Position numbers and translations under genes: made by a program | Source of the DNA: Cepaea nemoralis | Lineage: Eukaryota > Mollusca > Gastropoda > Stylommatophora > Helicidae | Reading direction: 5' to 3' | NCBI GenBank assembly: GCA_014155875.1 | Contig: JACEFZ010011135.1 | Location: 26,001-90,000, forward strand | DNA length: 64,000 bases | Notes under the pieces: model-generated | The model's database searches: none | What the model saw: only the letters and a program-made list of their open reading frames with translations | Told to the model about the DNA's origin: nothing | In this document: positions 33,208 through 44,320 of the stretch, in pieces | How positions within the stretch are numbered: position 1 is the first letter of the stretch | Layout: each line of letters opens with the position of its first letter

Positions 33208-33820
33208 CATCAAGAATGATGATGACCATTCATTTCATCCAGTGGGGTTGAAAGTATGGAGCCGTGAGTTCTAAGATGGCTGATAAGGTCTATTTTGGCT
33301 CGAAATGTTCTTTGACAATGCGGGCAAAGAATGCTTGACGTTCCAGGAGGAGGATCTCCTGCAGTGGTTTTTCTGTCCAGCCTTTCCTTCACAGCTCTTG
33401 CAGTCCTGGTTGCTTCACAAGCGACTGCACCCTTATGTAATGATGTACGCCACAAATTACGGTCTTTAGCAGCAGTCTCCCAGGTGTCAAGATGAATTCC
33501 AAATGCTTTCAGTGAGAATTTCAGAGTGTCTTTAAAGCGTTTCCTCTGGCCGCCTTGGGAGCGTTTACCACAACGCAGCTCGCCGTAAAAAAAATGTTTA
33601 GGGAGCCTGTAATCTGGCATTCGAGTTAAGAGACCAGCCCAGCGAATCTGATTTTTCAGTAGTAGAGTGTGGATACTGGGCATGGACGCTCTTTCTAGAA
33701 CTTCAGTGTCTGCGATCTTGTCTTGGCATTTAATCTTCAATAGCTTCCTAAGGCAGACTGTGTGGAAGTGGTTTAATTTCCTAGCATGTCGCTGATAAAA
33801 CAGTCCATGATTCACAAGCA
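33208..33820 (-). pseudogene. Zinc-finger-type LINE, C-terminal part
   Basis: The minus strand keeps a long open frame. It reads HTVCLRKLLKIKCQDKIADT, TEVLERASMPSIHTLLLKNQ, IRWAGLLTRMPDYRLPKHFF and GKRSQGGQRKRFKDTLK, then a C-terminal C2H2 finger CPHCQRTFRAKIDLISHLRT followed by H. This is the post-reverse-transcriptase region of a widespread non-LTR retrotransposon type; the finger probably helps bind nucleic acid. The reverse transcriptase is missing (5' truncation), although this part has no stop codon. The first 20 or so codons of the open frame (33887-33821) belong to the antisense of the neighbouring LINE, so the frame is chimeric. Confidence 0.8.
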
Positions 33821-34067
33821 TATAGCATACAACAATAAGACAGACGACAAAAAGCTTACTTTGGTCATGTGATGAGAAGAGAGGCATTAGAGAAAATCGT
33901 TACAACTGGAATGATGGAGGGGAAGAGAGGCAGAGACAGACCAAGAGAAATTATCCTGGATTGACTGAGAACTTGGCATGGGGGACAATCATCAGCAGAG
34001 TTAATCCAGAAAATCAGAGACCTAGATCTGTGGAGAGTCATGAACGCCTACGTCAAATGACATGACA
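33820..34067 (+). pseudogene. EN/RT-type LINE 3' end, ATGATG tail
   Basis: The plus strand reads FGHVMRREALEKIVT after one frame change and continues with GMMEGKRGRDRPREIILD; the 3' end is ATGACATGACACTTGATGAT. It lies back to back with the zinc-finger-type LINE at 33208-33820. Confidence 0.7.
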
Positions 34068-34080
34068 CTTGATGATGATG

Positions 34081-34112
<32 letters not shown>

Positions 34113-34170
34113 GATGATGATGATGATGATGATGATGCATATGATGAAGATGAAGATGATCATGATGATG
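34081..34170. repeat. (TTA)n and (ATG)n tail microsatellite
   Basis: TTATTATTA then ATGATGATG directly follow the LINE 3' end and look like an expanded tail. Confidence 0.9.
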
Positions 34171-34234
34171 ATATGTCAATAAACCAATTTACACTTGTCA
34201 AGTTACGTGGTCAATATCACCTTTACGTCCCGCA

Positions 34235-34372
34235 ACATTTCCTGGTACCTAATTTTAGGCGGAGTCGATATGGGGGTACAGGCCAAATTAGAAAATTCTA
34301 GATGATGAGTCGAAAACATTACGAAGTGGCAGGCAAGTGCTCTAGAAACTGCACTACGGCGACTCCCACAAT
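34235..34372 (-). repeat. SINE-D-like copy
   Basis: The reverse complement begins GGAGTCGCCGTAGTGCAGTT and has box B-like GTTTTCGACTCATC. Confidence 0.55.
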
Positions 34373-34439
34373 TAAACCGTAACCCAACACAGCCTCACTA
34401 GATTAACTATCAACATGAGCATAGACGTGGGAACCATCC

Positions 34440-34660
34440 ATCCATCATGTGCCATGACGATAAGCGTGAGCGGTTATGTTTTGCCATCTCACTCGATCAC
34501 CAGAGTCGTGGATCAGCTCCGTGTTTCTGTCTCGACCATGCCACGTAGCCAGGCCATCCAGGTATTTACTTCTCGGTCTTCCCCTTGGTCTCTTCCCTTC
34601 GTTCTTGCCAGTTGTCTCCAAGTTCTCCAATTCATTTCTTCTCATAACGTGGGAACATGA
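34440..34660 (-). pseudogene. EN/RT-type LINE 3' end
   Basis: The minus strand is open for 66 codons: MRRNELENLETTGKNEGKRP, RGRPRSKYLDGLATWHGRDR, NTELIHDSGDRVRWQNITAH, ending AYRHGT. The last residues recur in the copies at 35150 and 46400. Confidence 0.75.
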
Positions 34661-34833
34661 CGTGAAAACTTTAGTTATAATATATCAGTCTCACTTGACA
34701 CCGTCGTACCCCTGCAGTTGTTGCTTACTGAACTACTCATTTATCAATGTCCAGCCTCTTCTATAGATGAGACGTATAGAGCAATATTCATCTTCATTAC
34801 TGTACTATATTAGACAGCTAGTTCATCTGTCTG

Positions 34834-34917
34834 ACCTTTTCTTGTTCCACTGCAGATCTTTATTAAAGCGATCGGACATCCGTGGCGATGAAATTTCACG
34901 CTTACTGCAAATTCAGC
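34834..34917 (+). repeat. Dispersed repeat pair, copy 1
   Basis: TTTTCTTGTTCCACTGCAGA, GCGATCGGACATCCGTGGCG and TTTCACGCTTACTGCAAATT recur in the same order at 36705-36790. Family unknown. Confidence 0.6.
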
Positions 34918-35149
34918 AACACATCAGAACATAGATATTATCAGAGATCCACGCCCTTTAACACTCGCATCAGGGATCCCCAAAATGACGGGACAGTTCC
35001 AAGTGCGTTGTGTGAGAGGTTGGCAAGTATGTTGAGATGATGCAGTCAGTCAAGGATTTGGAAATATGTTTAATAAATCAACAAATTAATGATAAACATT
35101 CTTTGTGTTTAGCAGTTTGTAATGACCAAGTCTCTAATGACCAAGTCTT

Positions 35150-35427
35150 ACAAGAAACAATGAAAACCGTAAACTGATTAGAGACATTAGACGTAGGTAG
35201 CCAATTTTTTTTTGGTCACGTTATTAGAAGATATAACTTGGAGAACTTGGTGAAAACTGGCAAGATCGAGGGGATGAGAGGAAGGAGAGGGCAGAGAAGT
35301 GGATACCTGGATGGCTTGACCACGTTGTTTGGTCTAGACAAGAACACTGAGCTGATCCACGAGTCTGGTGATCGAGTGAGATGGCAAAACATGACCACCC
35401 ATGATTACCGCCATCGCACATGATGAT
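35150..35427 (+). pseudogene. EN/RT-type LINE 3' end
   Basis: The plus strand reads MENLVKTGKIEGMRGRRGQR, SGYLDGLTTLFGLDKNTELI, HESGDRVRWQNMTTHDYRHR, then stop, with FFGHVIRR just upstream in another frame. The tail begins ATGATGATGA. Confidence 0.75.
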
Positions 35428-35429
35428 GA

Positions 35430-35520
35430 TGAGTTTGTAATTGCTTTCCGACGTTCATACTATTAAAAATCAACGTAAAGCATGCGGGATTCAAATCATC
35501 TGTGGCTGACATCAAAAAGG
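35430..35520 (-). repeat. Diverged SINE-H fragment
   Basis: TTTGTAATTGCTTTCCGACG, AAAATCAACGTAAAGCATGC and GGGATTCAAATC follow the SINE-H antisense order with deletions. Confidence 0.4.
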
Positions 35521-35639
35521 GTACAAATAAAATTATTGGATAGAAAATGATATTGCTGTTGAATATGGTGGATATAAGAATGTGTAGAAACTGCGGAAGT
35601 CTCCAGATTGACTTTAGAAATATTATTAATTGTATACAA

Positions 35640-35824
<185 letters not shown>

Positions 35825-35841
35825 TGATTGATTGATTGATC

Positions 35842-36576
35842 TTAGGAACCGACATCACAGCATTCGGGACATTCCCATAAGCGCTCCGTCTCCATCCTCA
35901 GCAGCCAGCGAAGAGTTCCAACACTAATAGTTCCAGTAGCAATCTGATTATATGTCCGTCTCGCCTTTCCTCCGAGCGCCGAGCGTCGGCCAGAACCCCT
36001 CGTCACACCTCGTTGTCTCATTCTTACCAGACCATGGTGCTCCATCTGCTCCTCCGAGGTGTACACGTGCTCCCACAAGGCCGCAACCACGTCTGCCTTG
36101 TCCTGCATCAATACTCCACCAAATTTTGCCGAGCCAGCCAATCTGTCCGCCTGTTCATTCCCCAGCACACCGGCATGCCCAGGAGAAAAGATCCAGGTGA
36201 TGCTTACTACCCGTGACCTCCGAAGCGAAGCAAGCCACTCTGCACGAAGCCTACCTGTTCTCACCCTTCTCAGCATGCTTTCTGAGTCAGTTACAATCAC
36301 AATGTGTGTATGTATCGTGTTTTCTATCCAGCGGAAAGCTGCACTGACCGCCTCCACCTCCATTCTTAAGCTAGATGTAGTGTTATCATACGCCAGGCTC
36401 TCCTGCACCAAACGCCGACCATTAGTTTTTGCCAAGAACCCCCAGGCACTTCTCCTACCTCTCAACACTGACCCATCCGTGTAGATAATCACATCACCCG
36501 GGCGAGAATTTTCATGAATTAGTTGCTGAATTTCCACTATTCTTTCGGGGGGTACAAAGAAAACATCAACCCGCAA
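35842..36576 (-). pseudogene. RNase H-type LINE, RNase H and C-terminal region
   Basis: The frame is open for 244 codons without a stop. The ribonuclease H fold is complete by motif: IIYTDGSV (Asp about 34), RMEVEAVSAA (Glu 73 or 75), IVTDSESML (Asp about 97) and SPGHAGVLGNEQADRLA (His about 134, Asp about 144). It would remove RNA from the RNA-DNA hybrid during retrotransposition. After it come KARRTYNQIATGTISVGTLR and a C-terminal WECPECCDVGS. The 3' tail is TCAATCAATCAA. The endonuclease and reverse transcriptase are missing, so this is a 5'-truncated copy, but the lack of stops makes it the youngest LINE fragment here. Other pieces: 37040-37405, 42650-42787, 51260-51530. Confidence 0.88.
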
Positions 36577-36584
36577 AGTTCGCG

Positions 36585-36672
36585 GTGGCCGGACTGGCCA
36601 AGCGGTTTTAATTAGTCAGGCTAAAGATAACCCCCTCACCGTTTCCCCGGTTCAGACACCGCAAGGTATTAT
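36585..36672 (+). repeat. tRNA-like SINE head
   Basis: GGCCGGACTGGCCAAGCGGT resembles the start of a Ser/Leu tRNA and CCCGGTTCAGACACC resembles box B about 45 bases later. It sits just upstream of the LINE 5' truncation point. Confidence 0.45.
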
Positions 36673-36704
36673 ACGTTTTAATGTCATATTTTTAAAAATA
36701 GAAC

Positions 36705-36790
36705 CTTTCTTGTTCTACGACAGATTTTTATCAAGGCGATTGGACATCCTTGGCAATGACGTTTCACGCTTACTGCAGATTCAATATATA
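36705..36790 (+). repeat. Dispersed repeat pair, copy 2
   Basis: Matches 34834-34917 in order and orientation (TTTCTTGTTCTACGACAGAT, TTTCACGCTTACTGCAGATT). Confidence 0.6.
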
Positions 36791-37039
36791 ATCATGCGGA
36801 TTTAAATAATACCCGTATTACACATACCTAGGCAAGGGGCGTATCCTACTGGAAGAATTCTCCAATGGATGGCGGATGCTGGAGAGTCCTCTGCATGTAG
36901 AGGTTAGTCTCGAAAATGTTGAATAAACTGCCGAGTACCAACACGGACAGTGGTTATTGGGAGTAGGTGATTTAGTTTGTGAGGCAGCTCTCTTTATAAA
37001 GTACATCAAAATTGTGAGATGTTGTCATCAGTGTGTTGA

Positions 37040-37405
37040 GCTGAATCAAGAACCTACATCACAGCACTCGGGAACATTCTCATACGTGCTCCGTTCTCAT
37101 CTGAAATAACCAGCGAAGAGTCCTAATTCTAATAGTACCTATAGCAGTCTCGATTATAAATTCGTCTGGGCTTTCATCAGAGTTTTGAGTGTCGGCCAGA
37201 TCTTCTGGTCACTCCCAACATTACTATCCCCTCCAAGCCGTGATGAGCTAGCAACCTGTTCTTCTGCACTGTACACGCGAGTCTAAAGGGTCCCGATGAC
37301 ATCTGTCAATACCGCAATAAGGTGTGCAGACCTAGCTAATCAGTCCGCCTGGTCGATTTCCCACCACACCAGCATGTCCTGGGGAAACTCCAAAAGATGC
37401 TTTTT
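37040..37405 (-). pseudogene. RNase H-type LINE, degraded copy
   Basis: Plus-strand phrases ACATCACAGCACTCGGGAAC, GCGAAGAGTCCTAATTCTAA and CAGTCCGCCTGGTCGATTTC follow, in order, the antisense of 35842-36190. Many substitutions and stops. Confidence 0.7.
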
Positions 37406-37503
37406 TTTATTGTCATCTGTATGTAAGCGGGGGACATACATAACCTGTCCTCGTGCTGCTTATCAACATCTTGTCTGGTTTTTTTTAAAGAAAAGGCTAT
37501 TAG

Positions 37504-37509
<6 letters not shown>

Positions 37510-37550
<41 letters not shown>

Positions 37551-37602
37551 ACATACACACACACACCACCACCACCACCACACCACACACACACACACAC
37601 TG
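37510..37602. repeat. (CA)n and (CCA)n microsatellite
   Basis: CA repeats with a central CCACCACCACC block. Confidence 0.95.
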
Positions 37603-37639
37603 GAGGAGGCAAAGGGAAACCACCGTTTTATGTATCCCA

Positions 37640-37885
37640 TGCAAAACAGAGGAGGGGCGGGGTTAAATGGCAAGCGGAATGCACTATGGCTCGATCTCTT
37701 TCCCCAGGGCGTCCTGCTGAAAGTGTCCCCCAATCTACAAACTTCATAGCTCCAGCGACGACCACCAGGAAACTCCGAAATGATTGCACTCGGAACCGAA
37801 CGATGTAGGCAGGAATTGAACCCACAACCTCCGGAACGCGGGTAGGCGGGGCAACCAATCGGCCACGGAGACTACCTGTTAACAA
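37640..37885 (-). repeat. SINE-E copy
   Basis: The reverse complement starts GGTAGTCTCCGTGGCCGATT and has box B GGGTTCAATTCC, then TTCCGAGTGCAATCATTTCG and GGTCGTCGCTGGAG, shared with 53060-53250. Confidence 0.7.
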
Positions 37886-37977
37886 CGAATCAGCTCGTCT
37901 CGTAGAACGTATCGTGTGATTCAGGTGAGATCAGATCGTCATGGTGCAACTGTGTGCACATTTAATCATAAAACTAG

Positions 37978-38168
37978 CTTGAAAGATCAAGGGGATGAGC
38001 AGCAGAGGCAGACCAAGAGAAATGATGCTGGATGGATTGAGACGGTGGCATGGGGGAATATCATCAGCAGAGTTGATCCAGAACACCAGAGACCGAGATC
38101 CTGTGGATAGACATGAACATCTACGCCAGCTGGCAAGGCATTTAATGACGATGATGATGATAATTATG
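37978..38168 (+). pseudogene. EN/RT-type LINE 3' end
   Basis: The plus strand reads MSSRGRPREMMLDGLRRWHG and GISSAELIQNTRDRDPVDRH, then an ATGATGATGAT tail. It is the closest relative here of the minus-strand 62038-62374 copy (MMLDGLRRWHGRISTAELIQ). Confidence 0.75.
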
Positions 38169-38469
38169 AGCTTACACGTCGGTATACTATTTAGATAAAC
38201 ACAGCGGGGAAGAAATGGAAGCCTTGACTATGGATCAATAAAGTAAAAACAACGGTTAAATTATTTTGGACAGTGTCAGACAGAGTTCTGTTTGTGAAAC
38301 GCCATGGCAAGCATATGTATATCAGTAAAATACAGGCATAAGCACCAACAACATAGATGGTACGAAAGAATATATTGATGACTTTGATCATGTGTTAGGC
38401 ATGACTTCAGAACAATGTAATACTTTCCAAATAAAACTGATACTTGGGATTTCAATTATCTAGGAGTGT

Positions 38470-38700
38470 GGATGTTAGAGGTTACACGTTAACAGCATGG
38501 GCAGAATCTCACCATATGGCAATAAGTAATACCTGGTTTAAACAGATTACTCGACGAGTATGGACTTGAAAAGCCCTGGAGATAGACAATGTTCACAATA
38601 ACGCTGACTACATGATGACTATAAACAGATTCAGAAGCAGTTTAGTAGGAGCAAGCACTAAAACAGAAATACTGCGTGCACTTTACTTACTAACACCAAG
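38470..38700 (+). pseudogene. EN/RT-type LINE endonuclease fragment
   Basis: The plus strand reads AWAESHHMAISNTWFKQITR and RVWT in one frame, then after stops MTINRFRSSLVGASTKTEI. This is the distal half of an APE-like endonuclease. Heavily mutated. Confidence 0.5.
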
Positions 38701-39387
38701 GGCTACTGCAATGATGATGCATTGATACTGCATATAAGTGTGGTTTCGTTATTACTTCCAACAGTTGTATATAAACACACGTCCTATTTATCCAACGATC
38801 TATACACCCTTATGTTTATCCTTAATTTATACCTGGTCACTATTCTCATTTACTCACTTCTTATTACGACATTCATTGCTTAACTCTAATTTCACTTAAT
38901 GTACATCGACGTCATCCGCATGTATACGAGAACAATTATAACAATATGCCTAATCATGGTATAAAAACAGCTGCTCCATCTTTCTCAAGTAAATAGTTAA
39001 CAACAAAATACGGTATTTAATGGCTGGCTACTAATTCTGTCCCAATTCCATTGTTGTGGGTTCAGGTGAAAGACAGACCTGGTTAATGATGACACTTGTA
39101 TAAAGAGTGTTTAGCTGGCTGTTCGTCGAAGTACTCTCAGCGAGAATGCGGTCGCCATTTGAAAGTGGCAGGTTCGAATTCAGATTTGACCATATTATAG
39201 CTCTCAATGTTTACAGTGAGTTCTGTAAGCAATTAATCTCTTCTTCTTTCTTCTACTTCTCTGATCACCGACAAACATATGCTGACATTATTTCTATTTA
39301 TAATTCAATGGTTCCAGGGATTCCCTAGTGACTGATATTTCTATATATTACACTTAATGTTTACACACTCAAACTTGGTCCCTTAGG

Positions 39388-39390
<3 letters not shown>
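38701..39390. other. Unassigned spacer
   Basis: No gene or repeat recognised; a 73-codon open frame at 39107-39328 is not convincing. Confidence 0.35.

Positions 39391-39391
<1 letters not shown>

Positions 39392-39458
<67 letters not shown>
39392..39458. repeat. (TC)n microsatellite
   Basis: Pure CT tract. Confidence 0.97.
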
Positions 39459-39460
<2 letters not shown>

Positions 39461-39724
39461 GCATGTCTGTCTCTCTTTTTCCCCCCTCATTTCTCTGTTT
39501 CTGTCTGCCAGTCTATCTGTATGTCTTCTTCTGCCCTTTATACTTGCATTTTACCATGTTCGGTTATTTTCTCTAACGTTAATACACCCCATACATTTCA
39601 TATATCTTCTAAGATTTAGATTAATCATCCTGTAACACATTCTGCTCTCAATACCTCAGGGTTTATTTTATTCTCTGTACAAGACATCCTCAACATTCGC
39701 CGTTCCATTAGTCATCGCCCAGTA

Positions 39725-40695
39725 TTCTTATCCATAGAAGACATGTCCCACACACTTATCCATAGAAGACAAGTCCCACACACTTATCCATAGAAGACAA
39801 GTCCCACACACTTATCCATAGAAGACAAGTCCCACACACTTATCCATAGAAGACAAGTCCCACACACTTATCCATAGAAGACAAGTCCCACACACTTATC
39901 CATAGAAGACAAGTCCCACACACTTATCCATAGAAGACAAGTCCCACACACTTATCCAAAGAAGACAGGTCCCACACACTTATCCATAGAAGACAGGTCC
40001 CACACACTTATCCATAGAAGACAAGTCCCACACACTTATCCATAGAAGACAGGTCCCACACACTTATCCATAGAAGACAAGTCCCACACACTTATCCATA
40101 GAAGACAAGTCCCACACACTTATCCATAGAAGGCAAGTCCCATACACTTATCCATAGAAGACATGTCCCACACACTTATCCATAGAAGACATGTCCCACA
40201 CACTTATCCATAGAAGACATGTCCCACACACTTATCCATAGAAGACAAGTCCCACACACTTATCCATAGAAGACAAGTCCCACACACTTATCCATAGAAG
40301 ACACGTCCCACACACTTATCTATAGAAGACATGTCCCACACACTTATCCATAGAAGACATGTCCCACACACTTATCCATAGAAGACATGTCCCACACACT
40401 TATCCATAGAAGACATGTCCCACACACTTATCCATAGAAGACAAGTCCCACACACTTATCCATAGAAGACAAGTCCCACACACGTATCCATAGAAGACAT
40501 GTCCCACACACTTATCCATAGAAGACAAGTTTCACACACTTATCCATAGAAGACAAGTTCCACACAGTTATCCATAGAAGACAAGTCCCACACACTTATC
40601 CATAGAAGACAAGTCCCACACACTTATCCATAGAAGACAAGTCCCACACAGTTATCCATAGAAGACAAGTCCCCCACACTTATTCATAGAAGACA
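39725..40695. repeat. 28-bp minisatellite, about 34 units
   Basis: The unit is CACACTTATCCATAGAAGAC followed by AAGTCCCA, with AAG/ATG/AGG variation at one position. ATG-type units cluster (about 40150-40440). Diverged single units lie at both ends. Confidence 0.95.
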
Positions 40696-41356
40696 AGTGC
40701 CATGATTGAGTTTATAGAGTTATAGATCATGGCATGATTTAGGAAAAAGTGCGGTCTGTACGAAGAGACCGTGCAAAGTGACCCGCTACGAGCATTGTTC
40801 ACAAGGGCTTGAAAAGCGCTCGGGACGCTTTTTGGAAAGGGCGAAGCGTTACTTTCAAGATCAGTTGGTCTTGAGCCACTGTCAAGTGTGGACCGGTTCT
40901 TTGTTCAAGTAGCATGGCCAAAATGTGCGCCGCTACTAGAGTGTTTAGTAATTGTAATCTCTCAATTCAGGAAGCGTTGAGTTTGTTCTAAATAGGTTAG
41001 TTGTCATGAACTGTATTGAGTGGAAGAGCTTAAACAGAACTTAAGGTAATAATAGAAATAGCTACACTGAGAAGATCACAGCATCGCCAGAAAGAGATGT
41101 AGTGGTACAGAAACGTGACCTCAGCAGCAACAAATGCATAATATTTATCGCCACGTTAACATTCAGTTATCTGCACCAGCGGTCGGGTAATATATGCGCC
41201 ACAATATAAACAGAAATATACGTTTGAGCGCTGGGATGAAATTCGAATAATATAAGCCCCACTGAATCCTGGCGACAAGTCCCATATACTTGTCACTTGT
41301 ATTCTCACCGTCCGAGTCCGCGGACTTGAAACTCAAAGATTGACTGTTATTTCAAT
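40696..41356. other. Unassigned spacer
   Basis: No gene or repeat recognised. The phrase GACAAGTCCCATATACTT near 41274 echoes the 28-bp unit, possibly a stray copy. Confidence 0.35.
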
Positions 41357-41365
41357 AAATTGTCC

Positions 41366-41668
41366 GGTGGTTAGCATTCCAGAATTTATAAGAGCACTTG
41401 CTCTTATACTTCCGGTGTGCTGATGCCGTGGTAGCGAGTTCAATCCATAAACAAGTCAGTTGAACAAAAAATGTTGACTTCTAGTACATGACTTAGGGGC
41501 GTAAATTACAAGTATCTCAGGAGCCAAACTGGATCGGTTCGCCTGATGGCGAGGGACACTGGTAATAGGGAAAGCTAATCCACACGCACAAATCAGTCCG
41601 GTGCTCTAGAAGTAGTAACACGTGCATGGACTACGCTTGAGTTCAAAGCCAGAGAACGAAAAAAAAAA
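41366..41668 (+). mobile_element. SINE-A copy with target duplication
   Basis: AAATTGTCC occurs at 41357-41365 and 41669-41677. The element has the SINE-A order: GAGCACTTGCTCTTATACTT, CCGGTGTGCTGATGCCGTGG, GATGGCGAGGGACACTGGTA, AGAACGAAAAAAA tail. Confidence 0.85.
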
Positions 41669-41677
41669 AAATTGTCC

Positions 41678-42649
41678 CGAGATTGAGTCAGGCAAATCGT
41701 TATTTAAACGTTCAGCCGAGAATTATAAACTTTATTGCGAACCACAGATTTATCGTGTGCAGATTGTGTTATCAATATTAACGCCCAGGTAGTTTCCCCC
41801 AAAATCAATCCCTATTCAGGATGCGTATTGTGAGATAATATCACCGCGTGCAACAGTTAGAAACTTCCCCGAGAGGCCAAAAAGACGGTGGAAAAAAGGA
41901 AATGTATATCTGATTACTCTTTTGATTATGAGCAATTGGGATCCAGTATTATGGAATCGATTCATCGCGTGCAGAGGTCCAAAGTTGGCAACAAAAGTGC
42001 ACATATTTATAGTTGCAACTGTCAGTAAACCAGGAATGCTAAACGCCCGCGAAATGGATTCTGACCCTAACTGCCAGTTTTTAGCGAAAGTGGAGACAAA
42101 TGCTGGGTGAACACCGTGCGCATATAATTGCGAGGAAAACTGCGTCTTATGAGCTGCAGGAGAAAGGCGTGTTTCCAACATGGAGTAACATCAGTTTGAG
42201 CCGCGGACAAGAGCTCACAATCATCACCATCATCATTGTCATCATAATCATATGCCATGCTAATAAATGGTTGGTCATCTCATATTATCAACCACGCAGA
42301 AGCCTGATGTGTCGGCCGAAGGCGCAAGTATTTCAGGAAAAAACACTCCGCATACACGCAGAGGAAGAAGAAGATACTACCACCTTAGCCTCGGTTCAGG
42401 TCTGTGTTCTTGTCCCGATATTGGCATGTGATCAAGACATTCAGGCATTTATCTCTTGTTTTTGATTGTTCTCTTTCCACATTATATGTGCTAGTTCGCC
42501 ATAAATTGTTGACTTATTTTTCCTCATAAAATGCTCAAAATGTATTGATTGTCTACGTCTTCCCCTTTTTCGTACACCTTCAGACTACAACAGAATCGAA
42601 GTTGTCCAAAGTGACACTATCTTATGCCTATTTCTCAATAGTTAATGTA
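41678..42649. other. Unassigned spacer
   Basis: Overlapping open frames near 41816-42465 (up to 121 codons on each strand) have no recognisable motif. A (CAT)-rich stretch lies near 42220-42260. Confidence 0.4.
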
Positions 42650-42787
42650 AGGAATCAACACCACAGTACTTGAGGTATTCCCACACATGCTACCTCGCCT
42701 CCCTCGAAAGCCACCAACGAGTTTTCTTGCTAATTATTCCAGTAACAATCTGATCAACAGTCCGCCTGGCTTCCTCCTCTATTTGTG
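42650..42787 (-). pseudogene. RNase H-type LINE 3' end fragment
   Basis: Plus-strand phrases AACACCACAGTACTTGAGGT, CCACCAACGAGTTTTCTTGC and ATTCCAGTAACAATCTGATC parallel the antisense at 35850-35950. Confidence 0.7.
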
Positions 42788-43155
42788 GAAATTTGATAGG
42801 CGCCTTTCTCAGAAGAAGCACGAGGGCGCGACATTGCTTAGTTTAATCGAATAGTACATCAGAACAATTATTATTGATCTACCGAGAGATACCCGCGGCC
42901 AGCAAGCGCTTTCGTTATCTAACGCAAACATCACTTGGATGTCTATTTTTGTATTCCCTGAAGACGGATAATACCCAGCAATCTCCTGTCGCCTTTGTAT
43001 ATATTTATTCCTTATCGGTTTCTGTTCACTTGTATTCCCCAATAGATGCTTTTCTTGCCTGCTTACTCTAGTGGCCGCCATAACTATGTCCTACCTTCAG
43101 ATATTGTGTTAGCTTGAGTGTTGTGTGTTGAAGTCACCATGAAGCTGCTCTGCGG
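42788..43155 (+). repeat. Large inverted repeat, left arm
   Basis: It pairs with 44292-44637 on the opposite strand. Matching phrases in order: GGCGCCTTTCTCAGAAGAAG, GCGCGACATTGCTTAG, ATTATTATTGATCTACCGAG, CAATCTCCTGTCGCCTT, AGTGGCCGCCATAA, CAGATATTGTGTTAGCTTGA. Arms are diverged but collinear. Confidence 0.8.
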
Positions 43156-43239
43156 GCGACAGAAAAATCTAGCAGAAAATTCTAAGCTAGCTGTCCTGCA
43201 ATTGATTTACTAGTTCTGGGAAGGCCAGAAAGGCTGAAT

Positions 43240-43512
43240 TGATAATAGAGCTCGTATTTAAACATCCGGTGTGCTGATACTGAGATAGCGCTTTCAACAC
43301 ATATCCTGGTTAGCTGGAATTAAATATTGACTTCTCGTCTTTGATTTGAGGACGTAAATTAGAAGTACCTTTGAAGTTGGAGTGAGTTCGCCTGATGGCG
43401 AGGGACACTGGTAATAGGGACAGTTAGTTCACATGCAAACATCAATCCTGTGCACTAGAAGTAGGAGCGCGTGTATCGACTACCCTTGAGTTCAAAGAGA
43501 TCGAACGGAAAA
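43240..43512 (+). repeat. SINE-A copy
   Basis: TTTAAACATCCGGTGTGCTG, GATGGCGAGGGACACTGGTA and AGTTCAAAGAGATCGAACGG follow the SINE-A order. The 45-bp tandem array starts directly in its A-rich tail. Confidence 0.8.
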
Positions 43513-43875
43513 ACAAACTAGCCCTAGGGAAAGTAATGTTAACATTCTTCTGTACAAACAAACTAGCCCTAGGGAAAGTAATGTTAACATTCTTCTGTAC
43601 AAACAAACTAGCCCTAGGGAAAGTAATGTTAACATTCTTCTGTACAAACAAACTAGCCCTAGGGAAAGTAATGTTAACATTCTTCTGTACAAACAAACTA
43701 GTCCTAGGGAAAGTAATGTTAACATTCTTCTGTACAAACAAATAGCCCCTAGGGAAAGTAATGTTAAATTCTTCTGTACAAACAAACTAGCCCTAGGGAA
43801 AGTAATGTTAACATTCTTCTGTACAAACAAACTAGTCCTAGGGAAAGTAATGTTAACATTCTTCTGTACAAACAC
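43513..43875. repeat. 45-bp minisatellite, 8 units
   Basis: The unit is CAAACTAGCCCTAGGGAAAG, then TAATGTTAACATTCTTCTGT, then ACAAA. A 45-bp period keeps both strands open (up to 127 codons minus). Two units carry GTCCTAGG instead, and one has small deletions. Confidence 0.95.
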
Positions 43876-43924
43876 ATTTTTGTGGCTGTTAACATGCTTT
43901 CGGCAAGTCTATGGCGAGATTCAA

Positions 43925-44320
43925 GCTAACTTAGCAATATTTTACTAGATTTTACTATTACTTCGCAGTATAGCTTCATGATAACTTAGCAATTGTTGAC
44001 TAGCATTTACTATTACTTCGCAGTATAGCTTCATGCTAACTTATCAATTATTAGCTACCGTTTGCTAATACTTCGTAGCATAGCTTCATGCTAATTTATC
44101 AATTGTTGGTTACCGTTTGCTAATACTTCGTAGCATAGCTTCATGCTAACTTAGCAATTGTTCGCTACCGTATGCTATTACATCGTAATATAGCTTCATG
44201 CTAACTTAGCAATTGTTGGCTAGTCTTTGCTATTACATCGTAGTATAGCTCCATGCTAACTTAGCAATTTGTGGCTGTATTTTGCTATTAGTCAACAGTG
44301 TAGCTTCATGCTAACTGCCA
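43925..44320. repeat. About 57-bp minisatellite, about 7 units
   Basis: Units contain AGCTTCATGCTAACTTAGCA, ATTGTTGGCTACCGTTTGCT and ATTACTTCGTAGTAT. The last units overlap the inner edge of the right inverted-repeat arm. Confidence 0.85.

Noticed and set aside
39725..40695. Possible CRISPR array of 28-bp repeats
   Set aside because: The repeats are directly adjacent with no unique spacers, and the context is eukaryotic.
41816..42465. Overlapping 121-codon frames on both strands
   Set aside because: No recognisable motif or domain, and both strands are open over the same bases, so I treat them as chance.
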